From the NCBI GenBank assembly GCA_003290165.1, contig QNQO01000199.1:186001-250000 (forward strand): 64,000 bases of DNA, read 5' to 3'. The stretch's first letter is position 1. Every line of letters starts with the position of its first letter. A model generated the notes under the pieces. It was not told the DNA's origin and ran no database searches. It saw only the letters and a program-made list of their open reading frames with translations. This stretch comes from Berberis thunbergii (Eukaryota > Streptophyta > Magnoliopsida > Ranunculales > Berberidaceae). Positions 21,771-31,414 of this stretch are shown here, one piece after another. The translations under genes and the position numbers were made by a program.

Positions 21771-22663
21771 ACCTCATACAGTTTGCGGTTTTATTTCCTC
21801 TGATACATTCAGTGGTTTCACATTTTGTAAGAATCAATGTCTTATTAATGAAGCATGGAAAAAGTATTTGTGAAAGAACTGTTTTTAGTTGATATGAAGC
21901 ACTAAGCCATGCCATCTAATCATAACTCTTCTAGTTTGACTTATTAGCAAGTATGTTCATAATGTGGTATCAAACATATATCCCCATTGTCTGCCTATAT
22001 AATTGAGGTGAATTTGTAAGAAAGCCCTGAGGTTTAGAAAGGGGGCTAATTTATATATTTTTTTCTTTGGAATTTAGGTTGGAGAGATGAATGGCAATAG
22101 TTGGAGGAGCTATTAACGGGGATAAGAGAGTATTTTTGGAGATGATCCAACTCTTGGAGACTGATTAGAGATGTATCCTTTACGTTAGATTGGTTTACTA
22201 ATGTGGTTAGACGCAGCTAATAGTCTGTCCTTTTTTATTTTCGTGAGTGTTCACTCACCATCTTGTAGTCTCTTTTCTTGGAATGAATGATTCACTCTTG
22301 TTTTGCATAGAAAAAAAAGATGCTTTAAGGTTTTAGGAAGACTAGAATGTTTTGCTTCTCGAGTGAAAATGAACTGCATTTGACAAGGTATCTTATTCAA
22401 AATATCAGATTTAGTGAAAATGAACTTTGGGACTCCGGTATCTTTCTCAATATAACTCAGGCACTCCTGCATTTAAAATTATGCATTTCTTTTAGCTCAG
22501 AGAATGTTATAGTAATGGCGAAATCTGATGAAGAAAGAGCACATCGTAGAAACTTTTATGTGCAATGCTCTGATTACTGTTAGCCGGATCCTTGAAAAGA
22601 CAGTTCCTGCATTCCCCCCCCCACTTGTAGATATTAATACTCATTGGTAGCTCTCTTTTTCAG
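21771..22663. other. Inner CACTA interior, non-coding
   Basis: AT-rich sequence between the REV1 and aminopeptidase pieces. No gene recognised. Confidence 0.5.
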
Positions 22664-22838
22664 GCGCTAATAGAGTCATCATCCGAAAGTAGTCTTAATG
22701 ATGAGACTGGGGTGAGGATGGTAGCGTTGTTTGATCACGAAGAGGTGGGATCTGATTCAGCACAAGGAGCTGGGTCTCCAGCCATGTTAGATGCTCTCAC
22801 AAGAATAACAGATTCTTTTAGTTCATCAAATTCCAAGG
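22664..22838 (+). pseudogene. Captured aspartyl aminopeptidase exon (M18)
   Basis: One exon bounded by CAG|...AAG|GT. It encodes MVALFDHEEVGSDSAQGAG and MLDALTRITDSFSSSN. FDHEEVGS carries the metal-binding/catalytic glutamates of the M18 family. The source gene is a plant aspartyl aminopeptidase, which removes N-terminal Asp/Glu from peptides. Neighbouring exons are absent. Confidence 0.8.
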
Positions 22839-24151
22839 TAGAAACAATTTATTTTCCTTCTACACAGTTTAAATATTTGTCCTTTTTCGTTTAACGTGCT
22901 TTACACAGTCCTTTTCTCCAGCATAGTGCTTTCCTTTTGCAATGTATGGAGTTTCCATATTTGATACTTCTTTTCAGAAGGAAAAAAATCTGGTCTTGGC
23001 CAACTGTGAAAGATTTGAATGCAGTGAGAAGTAACTATATGCTCTATATAACAATTTCTTATGCAAAGATATATATTTGTTCAATTGGATTAATTTTGAG
23101 TGAACACTTGAGTAATTACGATGTTATGTTTGCATATTGTTCATCTGAAAAAAGATTTCTTGCAGATGCTGTAAGGGAAGCAATTGAAACTCTAAGGAGA
23201 AACAGTGTTAATACCTTTTTTGCGTTACTGCTGCTGCTGCTGCGCTGCTTTGCTGTTGCTGCTGGGTAATTCTTAGGATGGCCCATGAATCAGATATTTT
23301 TGGGGACATTGGTTCAAGCCTTTCAGTTCCTTTCATCTTGAGGTATGGCATATTCTCACATGTCATTTTTGGTTTAAGTTTAGACAATTAATAATCTCCA
23401 GCAATGAGCATGGATAATTGCAACAGTTCATTGATTTCTTAGAAGTTAACGTTTGGCTTCACATTTTATCCATTTTCTTTCTAAGTTATAAATCCTAGAT
23501 GTCAATTCACAATTCATTGAGGTGTAATTACATTGTAAGCAGCAGTTTTGATACCGAGGTATCACAAAAATCTAAATCATTTTTCACAGAAATTTCCTTA
23601 AAGACAAGGATTGTAGACTTGCAGTTGTTTTTGTTTTCTAGCAGCGTGATAATCGCGACTGGCCTTTTGCTTAACCAGTTGTTTTTTTTTTTTTTGTAGA
23701 CTTCTAACTTGCAGGTATGATGCTGCAACTTTTATCTCTCATAGGTTGTTTAACACACATGATCCGGTAATTATCAGCTCATATTGAATATGACTGATCT
23801 TTGATTAGCTTGCTTCACTTCATTTTCTGGGTTGATTTGTTTCTTGATTGTGATCATTGTTTGATTATAATTCATTGTAAGACATCTCACAGGACTGCAC
23901 CTTCTTGTTTCCAATTTTTTTAGGCTCGTGAAGTTGACATTTTTTAATGAATGAAAGTATGAATACACACCTGATAAACTTCTGGCAGGTAATTAAACAA
24001 ACTTTAACTGTACTAATTTCCGTGCTTTAATTTTTTTCTGTTTCTGTAACGATCTTTACTTACCGCCAGTAAAACTAAACTATTAAGAAACAGAGAAGAT
24101 GAAAACTTTGTAGGACAATACAAGAAACTGACTTGATTTTTTGTAATGTTC
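22839..24151 (+). other. Inner CACTA interior with unrecognised exon-like pieces
   Basis: Possible short coding pieces at ~22975-23030, 23166-23215 (DAVREAIETLRRNSV) and 23278-23342 (MAHESDIFGDIGSSLSVPF) could be captured exons, but I cannot name the source. A CTG-rich stretch (Leu/Ala codons) lies at 23226-23270. The rest is AT-rich. Confidence 0.35.
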
Positions 24152-24235
24152 AGGCTGACCCTTCTTCTCGGTCCTCCTGGCTCAGGGAAAACTACCCTTT
24201 TGTTAGCTCTCGCAGGCAAACTAGATAAGGACCTA
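24152..24235 (+). pseudogene. Captured PDR/ABCG transporter Walker A exon
   Basis: It encodes [21 protein letters not shown], the P-loop (GPPGSGKTT) of the first nucleotide-binding domain of plant pleiotropic-drug-resistance ABC transporters, followed by KLDKDL. Only this exon piece is present, and it runs straight into a different sequence after ~24236. Confidence 0.8.
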
Positions 24236-24277
24236 TGGTTAGACATGAAGCTGCTGAAGCACTTGGATCAATTGTAG
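24236..24277 (+). pseudogene. Probable deoxyhypusine hydroxylase scrap
   Basis: In a different frame from the PDR piece, [15 protein letters not shown] is encoded. RHEAAEALG with its His-Glu pair is typical of the HEAT-like iron-binding repeats of deoxyhypusine hydroxylase, which completes hypusine formation on eIF5A. Only ~14 codons, so the assignment is tentative. The join to the PDR piece leaves no spacer. Confidence 0.45.
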
Positions 24278-24285
24278 GTAACAGT

Positions 24286-24287
<2 letters not shown>

Positions 24288-24340
<53 letters not shown>
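24288..24340. repeat. (TA)n microsatellite
   Basis: About 26 uninterrupted TA units directly after the PDR/DOHH scrap. Confidence 0.95.
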
Positions 24341-24345
<5 letters not shown>

Positions 24346-24589
24346 TCGCACATACTTCCAGCATAATAAATTTGTTATGAGTTCTCAAGTCAAAGTGTTT
24401 GACTTATTCGATTGGGTTTGAATAATACTAATGCAATGTCAAAATCAATACTTGATAAGATGATTCCCCAACAGCCATTGATATATACATCTAATAGAAG
24501 ATTTTAACCATTCATAAGTACATATGTGCAAGATAGATTGTAGAACTGAGTATAATATTCATGATTAAAAAAGGTACACATATAGACTT

Positions 24590-26065
24590 GGGCATCGGTT
24601 ATATGAAAGTGGCACTTATGTCTGGAGCAAGACCTACAAGTTCACTGCACCCCATATCCTGGTCAAAATTCTCTTCAACGTGTTATAATTTTTGGAGATA
24701 TTGCGAAGGTACTACCATAAACCACAGACTTCATCTGCTTACCATCTGATTTATTAAGGGTTGTTCGTTTTTGCTAATTGAAGAGTATGTTTTGCTTCTG
24801 TAGGCAGAAAGAGATGGTTCAAATGAGTACCAAAATTACCAACCAGGGGCACTTGTCACCACAGACCAGCTCACAAAGGACTTGGAAAACTATGACATTG
24901 TGTTCCATATTGGTGACTTACCCTATGCCAATGGATTCATCTCCCAGTGGGATCAGTTCACAGAAATGGTCGAACCAATTGCCTCTGCTGTACCATACAT
25001 GGTTGCTAGGTTGGTATATATTACATATCAAGTGCTTAATTTTTCAAGGCTATCTTGCCGAGCAAAAGTTTTACTTAACTATGGTGGATTCTGTATTCAG
25101 TGGTAATCATGAACGTGATTGGCCAAACTCGGGTTCATTCTTTAATACAGGAGATTCAGGCGGAGAATGTGGTGTACCAGCAGAAACCATGTTCTATGTA
25201 CCAGCTGATAACCGCGCTAAATACTGGTAACATATCTTAATTTCAAACCTGTTCCTCACTTTACTCCATTTTCAATATTTTGAACAAACACAGGTTGCAG
25301 GAACCAATTGGAAACAAGTCATGATGATATTGTGAAGATTGACATTATGTTCTTGTATGTAGGTACTCAGTGGACTATGTTATGTTCCACTTCTGTATAG
25401 GGGATTCTGAACATGACTGGAGAGAAGGAACGGGACAATACGCATTCATTGAGAAATGCTTCCAAGCTGCAGATAGGCAGAAGCAACCATGGCTTATCTT
25501 TGCCACTCATCGTGTCCTTGGTTACTCATCCAATTTTAAGTATGCTAACCAAGGATCATTCCAAGAGCCCATGGGAAGAGGTAGCTTGCAGAAGCTGTGG
25601 CAGAAGTACCGTGTGGATATTGCTTTCTTCGGCCATGTTCATAGTTACGAAAGAACTTGCCAAATATACGAGGTAAGCGATCCTTTAGAAACACATAAAT
25701 TGCTTAACTTGGTACAAGTGGTTTTGTTTATAACATCCTGAAATTTGGTGGCAATGCAGAATACGTGTGTGAACTCGAACACAGATAACTTCTCAGGCCT
25801 ATGGAATGGGACTATCCACGTTGTGGCTGGTGGTGGTGGCAGACATTTGTCAAAATTCTCGAGTCTAAAGCCTAGTTGGAGCTTGTACCAAGACTACGAT
25901 TTTGGGTTTGTGAAGATGACTGCATTCAATCACACATCTTTGCTGTTTGAATACAAGAAAAGCAGTGATGGGAATGTCTATGATTCATTCACAATCACAA
26001 GAGAATACATGGATGTGCTTGCTTGCATTAAAGATAGTTGCGCACCTACCACATTAGCTACTTAA
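24590..26065 (+). pseudogene. Captured purple acid phosphatase fragment (PAP27-like)
   Basis: Exons: ~24597-24712 (WSKTYKFTA..., VIIFGDIAK), 24804-25011 (DIVFHIGDLPYANGFISQWD), 25098-25229 (SGNHERDWPNSGSFF), 25363-25672 (FATHRVLGYSS and FFGHVHSYERTC) and 25759-26065 (WNGTIHVVAGGGGRHLS ... DVLACIKDSC, then stop). The metallophosphatase motifs GDLPYANG, GNHE and GHVH are present. The fragment covers about the C-terminal half of the protein to its natural end and keeps four introns. A one-base loss in the C run at ~24649-24653 shifts the frame between KFTAP and PGQNSLQRV, and the N-terminal half is missing. Best match in memory is the PAP1/PAP24/PAP27 subgroup. Confidence 0.85.
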
Positions 26066-26275
26066 CTAAATTCGAAATAGATGCGGCTATGTTAGTAATG
26101 TTGTGTACTCTGTATTGCACTTTTGTGTCATGAATAAAATTTTGGTTGAATACAATGGGTGATCCTATAAAGAACTTCAAATAGACTGAATTGACGTGAA
26201 ACAAACAACTTCCAGACTAACTTGTTTCAGTTTTTATTTGATAGATTTTGACTCAATGACTCAAAGTCATTTGAT

Positions 26276-26310
<35 letters not shown>
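26066..26310 (+). other. PAP 3' flank and A-tract
   Basis: It contains AATAAA near 26133, probably the original PAP polyadenylation signal, and a ~31-base A run (26280-26310) that borders the subterminal repeats. Confidence 0.6.
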
Positions 26311-26314
<4 letters not shown>

Positions 26315-26700
26315 CCACGGTTTTAAACCGTGGCTAACTGTTGCAACGGCTAAAAACCGTGGCTACCTGCCACGGCTTATAACCATGGCTATGGTTAGCC
26401 ACGGCTTAAAACCATTGCTACTTAATTAGACACGGTTTATAACCGTTGCTAATATCTACACATTGTCACGGCTTAAAACCGTTGCTATTGTTGCCACGGC
26501 TAAAAACCGTTGCTATTATTATGGCAACGGTTTAAAACCGTTGCTAATTGCAGAAAATCACGCCCCCCCATTCAAACATAAAACCGTTGCTACAATTTTA
26601 GCAACGGTTTTTAGCCGTTACAAAGGATTTCGCGACGCCCCTGTAGTCCACGGCTCTCAGCCGTGGCAATGGCTTACGCCCACGGTATAGAACCGTTGCT
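26311..26700. repeat. Inner CACTA 3' subterminal palindromic repeats
   Basis: About ten copies of 20-22-bp palindromes such as gccacggttttaaaccgtgg and gcaacggctaaaaaccgtgg spaced ~30-40 bp. The array is longer than at the 5' end. Confidence 0.9.
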
Positions 26701-28246
26701 AATGGGGGTTTTTGGTGTAGTGATAGATGGTTGGGTTCTTGAGATGAAAATATCCTCCAAAGATGCAGATTTGTTGAGAAATATGGTATGGAAGAGAGAA
26801 TGTTGTATTTGTGACGCATACTTGGCTTGTAAAGATAAGAATGAGTATGAAGTTGTGGCTACACTTCTCGAGCTGATATCATCACAGAAATGGTATTAAA
26901 TTTCTTCTCTTTACGTAATGAGAATTAAGGTTGTCTACTCATGGATCTATAAATATCCATATCAATATGTATTCATTATTTTACTGCTTCTTGTCAATAT
27001 ACAGTGCAAGATTGCATATCATTCATATTGCGGCAGAGATGGCACCAGTCGCAAAGGTAAGCATGCTTTTTAACTTTGGTCTAAAAGCTCATCATCATTC
27101 ATGTGTAATCTCATCTTTATTACATTTCCTTTTTGTTTCATTTTCCTGTATATGAAGCTATATTTCCTTAACTAATTAAAATTTTATTCAAATATTTAAT
27201 GAGATTCCACAAACTAGAGTATTCCTTTATTCAGTTGTCTCTAGATGAGGCTCTCTCTCATATAAGGAGCATTTACATGCTTTTTTTTCCACTACCTATT
27301 CTGCTGTATGCTCTTCTCTAATATATTTGTTGGTTCTGAATAACAAAAAGGAGGATTTATTGTGAGTCAGCAGGAGTTAGTCTTTTCTTCCATTACCCTT
27401 GTTTTAGATGGATTATAACTGAGATTTGAATTTTTATGTATTGATGCTTTAGTCGCTGTGACCTTTGTGTTTCCTTATCTGATTAATTCAAGTAGCTTGC
27501 TCCTTTATTCCATGACCTCTTAACATTGCTATTAGGCTCGGGTAATGGAAAGTGAAATCCTTATTAATCATTTTTTTTTATTTCATAGGTTGGCGGTTTG
27601 GGAGATGTTGTGTCTGGACTTGGCAAAGCACTGCAGAAGAAGGGACACCTTGTTGAGATAGTTATTCCTAAATATGATTGCATGCAATATGACCGCATTG
27701 TTGACCTGAGGGTATGCCCATGGTAGATTCTAAAGAAGTTCTTGGACCAATATGTTTTCTTACATAGATTAATTGTTCATGCAGGCTTTAGATGTCACGT
27801 TAGAGTCTTACTTTGATGGAAAACTATTCAAAAATAAAGTCTGGGTTGGAACGGTTGAAAGTATTGAGCACACAATACAAACACGCATACACTAGACTAT
27901 ACATGGTTGAAATAGCTCATTTTGGAATGGTATTTTTATGATGTAGGCCTTCCTATTTACTTCATTGAGCCTCACCATCCTGATAAATTCTTTTGGAGGG
28001 GAAAATTTTATGGGGAGCATGACGATTTCAAACGCTTCTCATTTTTCAGTCGTGCAACATTTGAGTTGCTTCTTCAAGTAGGCAAGAAACCGGATATAAT
28101 TCATTGCCATGATTGGCAGACATCTTTTGTTGTAGGGTCAAATAACTTTGAAAATATCTTGCTTATAGTTGTTGATTTATCTCAATTGGATAGTCTTAGT
28201 AAATTTTGTTCTTGCTTTTTCAATTTTATGTCTGTATTTACTGCAG

Positions 28247-28318
28247 TGACCTTGCTCATAATCAACTCACTGGTGAGATTCCAAGGCTAATCTATTGGAA
28301 TGAAGTTCTTCAGTATTT
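28247..28318 (+). pseudogene. Captured ERECTA-type LRR exon
   Basis: Exactly 72 nt between CAG and GTGAGT. It encodes DLAHNQLTGEIPRLIYWNEV. A 72-nt exon holding one 24-residue leucine-rich repeat is characteristic of ERECTA-family receptor kinase genes, and the sequence matches the ERECTA LRR with LLYWNEVLQYL. It lies in the intron context of the starch synthase fragment, so the two are joined through intron sequence. Confidence 0.8.
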
Positions 28319-28444
28319 GTGAGTATTCATCCATCACTTCTAGCAGCTCTTAAACTATGTTTTCTGTTTAACTGAAATATTACTATTAAGTTTGACCTTT
28401 AGTAGTCTTTTTATGCTAAAAGATAACGTATTTGCATTCTTATA

Positions 28445-28480
28445 CACTACACCAAAAGGCCTATTTAGCTACTAATGCTA
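28445..28480 (+). repeat. Orphan CACTA left terminus
   Basis: CACTACACCAAAAGGCC followed by tatttagctac, matching the first ~30 bp of the two complete left ends (both have ..TTAGCTAC). The palindromic array that should follow is missing, and no right end pairs with it. Preceded by ATA. Confidence 0.8.
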
Positions 28481-28504
28481 CCAAGGCATTCACTGGCCTT
28501 TAAT

Positions 28505-29475
28505 ATTACTGTTTTTGGTTTTCTGTATGGGGAAGCCAAGGCATTCACTGGCCTTTATATGTACTACCACCACTGCTGCTGTTGGTTTTTCTGGGTCTTC
28601 TTCAGCTGTCAAAAAACCTAAACTGTATCAGACTACAAATTCACATACTTCAACTTCTAATACTACTCCCCCTAGAAGCTTAGATACTAGCTCTAGCCAC
28701 CAAGGTATGTTAAGATTCTTTTCTAGCTCTTTATTGGTTGTGATTTCATAGATCAAAACACTTCAAATGGTGTTTTTTTTATTTTTTATTTGTGATTTTA
28801 TCAAATTCTAAAAAAAATTCAGTGGGCATCTCTCCTATGATCTTGTCAATCAATGGGTATTTCTCTTTTTTATTGAAAGAAGTTCAAATGAGTGTTTTCT
28901 GTTGTTGTTCACATCTTATACATGAAAAATCCAAATTAATACTATAGGTCACAAGAAGTTGAAATGGGTTTCTCTTTTGATGTAGTCTTATAGGGTCGGA
29001 AGAAGTTGAAATAGGTTTCTCTTTTGATGCAAGTCTTGTATATCAATAGAAGTTGAAATAGGTTTCTCTTGTTATAAATGTATACATGAAAGAAGTTTTC
29101 ATGGATTTTCTTGTTATGATCTATGGATCAGGACAAGTTGAACAATGGGATGTACTATATTCTCTTGTTCATATTTTTTCATATGTATATACATGTTGAA
29201 TGATTTTCTTTCTTTTGTGACAGCCATTGATGATTGGTGGGCATGTGTTTAAAGGTTTTCTTTATGATCAAGGGATTGAAGGGAGAGAAGGGTTTCCAAA
29301 TATATCTGATTTTCATTTGGGAGGAGGTGGTAATGGTGGTGTCAATGGCAATGGAAGAAATGCGCCTTCTTCTTCATCTCCAGTTATTGATCCATCTGAT
29401 GTCTATGCTGCAGCCTCTGGTGGTGGATTGCTTGGAGGAGCTGCTGCACCTCTCTATGGTAACCCAATAAATTGA
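28505..29475 (+). pseudogene. Captured SHI/STYLISH (SRS) transcription factor fragment
   Basis: First piece (~28540-28704): KKPKLYQTTNSHTSTSNTTPP, RSLDTSSSHQ, the variable region after the RING-like zinc finger. Second piece (~29222-29475): IGGHVFKGFLYDQG, the conserved IGGH domain, a Gly/Asn-rich stretch and the C-terminal GGGLLGG...YGNPIN stop. SRS factors are plant activators of auxin-biosynthesis genes. The RING-like zinc finger and the ~35 residues just before IGGH are absent, so the piece is internally deleted as well as truncated. The intron contains three copies of gaagttgaaataggtttctc (28950-29070). Confidence 0.85.
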
Positions 29476-30302
29476 TCTAGGAGAAGATAATATTCCATCA
29501 TTTATGATCATCTTCTCCTTAATTAATTTTCTACTAATTATGATGCTACTTAAGTTTCTATTCATGTAATTAAACGTGGTAGTCTAACTTGATCAGCTTG
29601 CTTGCTGTAGCAAGCAGCTCTTACTAACTTATTGTTTCTTTGGTTCCTTTTCTTTTAAATTTTATGCAAGGAAGCAAATAAAGCAATCAAATAATTATTG
29701 TTATGTCATATAAGCTAAAAAATTATGTTTAAATATAGATCATATAAGCTAGTTTGATCATTATAGTTGGGATTATTTTTTGCATCTTTGGCACTATTTC
29801 AACTCTATCTAAGATTATTCAGAACTTGAGCTAATGTAAGCTAATGTATTTGGGAATCTCCTTCTAGGAATTGTTTTTTTTTGTCCCCTCAGTCTTTTAG
29901 CTTTCTTTTAATGCTGTTGTTGCTGAATGGAATGCAGGCTGCTAACACAAGTGTTGTTACTAAAGGGAACATGTTGCTATATGTTGCAGAGTGCTATGTT
30001 GTTTAGGAAGGATTTCTGTTAGATTAGTTGTCAATAAATGTAGTACTATAAATAAGAGAGCATAAGAGAGAAAAAGGGATTCATTTGATTTGTAAGAAAA
30101 TTGTACACTTGAGCATTTGTTCTACAGGAGATTAGCTATCTCGAATTAGCTTTCTTATTGAATACAATCCATTCCATTTACTGTCATCAATCTAGAATTA
30201 CAATTACAAGTTCTTCAGTCTATAATTTCTCTTCATTGCCTGTATTGCATCACTGTCAGTAGAACTGCATTGTCTTAACACCGTGACCAAAAAAAAAAAA
30301 AT
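29476..30302 (+). other. SRS 3' flank, possible LTR-like sequence
   Basis: AT-rich flank of the SRS fragment. From ~30015 it resembles a copia LTR (tgttagattag..., TATA-like ctataaata at 30048, gagagaaaaag, terminal gaatacaatcc), but no matching second copy or target duplication was seen. A short A-run (30289-30301) precedes the subterminal repeats. Confidence 0.35.
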
Positions 30303-30655
30303 TTGCCACGGCTTAAAACCGTGGCTAACTATCGCAACGGCTAAGAACCGTGGCTAGTACTGGCCACGACTTAAAACCGTGGCTAAAATAGTGCAACGGC
30401 TTAGAACCGTGGCCATAACTTGCAACGGTTTTAAGCTGTGGCTATTCTTGGCCACGGCTTAAAACCGTGGCTAACATTTTTGCAACAGTTTAAAACCGTG
30501 GCTAAATCATCAACCGTCCTCGAGTATAAAACCGTTGCTAATATTTTTGGCACGGTTTTAGCCGTTACTAGGGATTTAGCGACGCCTCTACAGCCCACGG
30601 CTCTAAGCCGTGACAATGGGTTACCCCCACAGTTCAAAACCGGTTCTAATGGGCA
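30303..30655. repeat. Outer CACTA 3' subterminal palindromic repeats
   Basis: About nine copies of GCCACGGCTTAAAACCGTGGC-type palindromes, the same organisation as 26311-26700. Confidence 0.9.
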
Positions 30656-30669
30656 TTTTTGGTGTAGTG

Positions 30670-31412
30670 ATTATCCTCCCCAACATCCACATCTGATCCC
30701 ATACCAACATGATCACTATCATAGTGATTCTCAGCATCTAGTTGGTCAATGTTTACAAGTACACCTTCAAAGTCAGTCAATGGCAATGGTGGTGGAACGT
30801 CTCATTCACCATCCTCCCCAACATCAATGAATGACTCACCAAACTCACCACCTGCATCCCCAAAGTCACCACCTGCATCACCAATGTCTCCAATGTCCCC
30901 AATGTCCCAAGGTCCTGAAGTCCCCATCTACATCACCAAGGTCAGCCTCAATGTCTTCATCCTAATGCACCTCCTCAATGTCTTCATCCTCCTTTTCAAT
31001 GACTTCATCCTGATGCACTTCCTCAAGTTCATCATCGGAAAAAACAAAAAGGTTACCAAAGTTTTCTCCAGCCTACAATTGGTTTAGAATTCTTCCAAAT
31101 TGAATTTGATCTAAGACCATACTTCCTTTTTGAATGATCAAATAATGGTTTGGATGAACTTGGACTAGGCTTAGGCTTATGCTTTCTCTTCGGCTTGGGG
31201 GTTACCAAATCTGGGTTTTGTATATACACATGAAAGAACTAAACCTTGTTGTTTTAATGTTTCCCATAAATACAACAAGTATGCGTCAGATTTCACCACT
31301 TGGACACTTTGATCAGCATAAATCCATGCAATGGTAGCTTTTTTAATTTCGCAATGCTTCTCAATGTCATTCTTAGATCCTTCAAACACCACTCATCCCC
31401 ATCAATATCTTT
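30670..31412 (-). pseudogene. MULE transposase N-terminal region (right of CACTA)
   Basis: Continuation of the duplicated MULE segment (copy 2, right half to ~31000), then on the minus strand IEKHCEIKKATIAWIYADQS and LLYLWETLKQQG (31392-31177). It is collinear with the 34228-34510 copy. This is the N-terminal part that precedes the acidic linker and transposase core of the MULE protein. Interrupted on its upstream side by a LINE at 31413. Confidence 0.65.
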
Positions 31413-31414
31413 CA

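Larger units (their letters stand above)
18969..26722. mobile_element. CACTA element, gene-carrying, nested (inner)
   Basis: It begins CACTACACCAAAAGGCC at 18969 and ends TTTTTGGTGTAGTG at 26722, flanked by the 3-bp duplication ATA (18966-18968 and 26723-26725). 7,754 bp. Palindromic GCCACGG/CCGTGGC arrays lie at both ends. The interior holds fragments of AP-3 beta-adaptin, REV1, aspartyl aminopeptidase, a PDR transporter, probably deoxyhypusine hydroxylase, and a PAP27-like phosphatase, all on the + strand. No transposase recognised. Its ends and subterminal motifs match those of the outer element, so both were probably mobilised by the same transposase. Confidence 0.95.
18853..28140 (+). 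pseudogene. Captured starch synthase 4 fragment, split by inner CACTA
   Basis: Exon pieces: 18853-18968 (KALNEPVDDMPWEFWG), resuming after the inner element at 26726-26890 (DGWVLEMKISSKDADLLRNM), 27005-27056 (LHIIHIAAEMAPVAK), 27588-27712 (VGGLGDVVSGLGKALQKKGH, the ADP-glucose-binding KVGGL motif region), 27785-27866 (ESYFDGKLFKNKVWVG) and 27947-28135 (YFIEPHHPDKFFWRG, KPDIIHCHDWQTSF). This is the linker and first half of the GT5 catalytic domain of starch synthase 4, the plastidial enzyme that initiates starch granules. The rest of the catalytic domain, including the GT1-like half, is missing. Removing the inner element and one ATA rejoins the first exon in frame. Confidence 0.85.
13417..30669. 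mobile_element. CACTA (En/Spm) element, gene-carrying, outer
   Basis: It begins CACTACACCAAAAGGC at 13417 and ends TTTTTGGTGTAGTG at 30669, flanked on both sides by ATT (13414-13416, 30670-30672), the 3-bp target duplication of CACTA elements. Subterminal arrays of ~20-bp palindromic GCCACGG...CCGTGGC motifs lie at both ends. Length 17,253 bp including a nested 7,754-bp CACTA element, so its own length is ~9.5 kb. I recognise no TNPA/TNPD-type transposase. Instead it carries pieces of at least four host genes in + orientation (APUM24-like, starch synthase 4, ERECTA-type LRR, SHI/STYLISH). Target-site collinearity with the duplicated MULE segment confirms the boundaries. Confidence 0.95.

Noticed and set aside
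24590..26065. Purple acid phosphatase as a functional host gene
   Set aside because: Lacks the N-terminal half, has a frameshift near 24650, and lies between CACTA termini with other captured fragments.
26311..26700. Regularly spaced palindromic repeats resembling a CRISPR array
   Set aside because: They are CACTA subterminal motifs: the same array occurs at all four element ends next to CACTA termini, spacers are short and similar, and this is a plant genome.
18969..30669. Alternative pairing of CACTA ends (18969 with 30669, or 13417 with 26722)
   Set aside because: Target duplications match only as 13417-30669 (ATT/ATT) and 18969-26722 (ATA/ATA), and excision restores the starch synthase exon and MULE collinearity only with that pairing.
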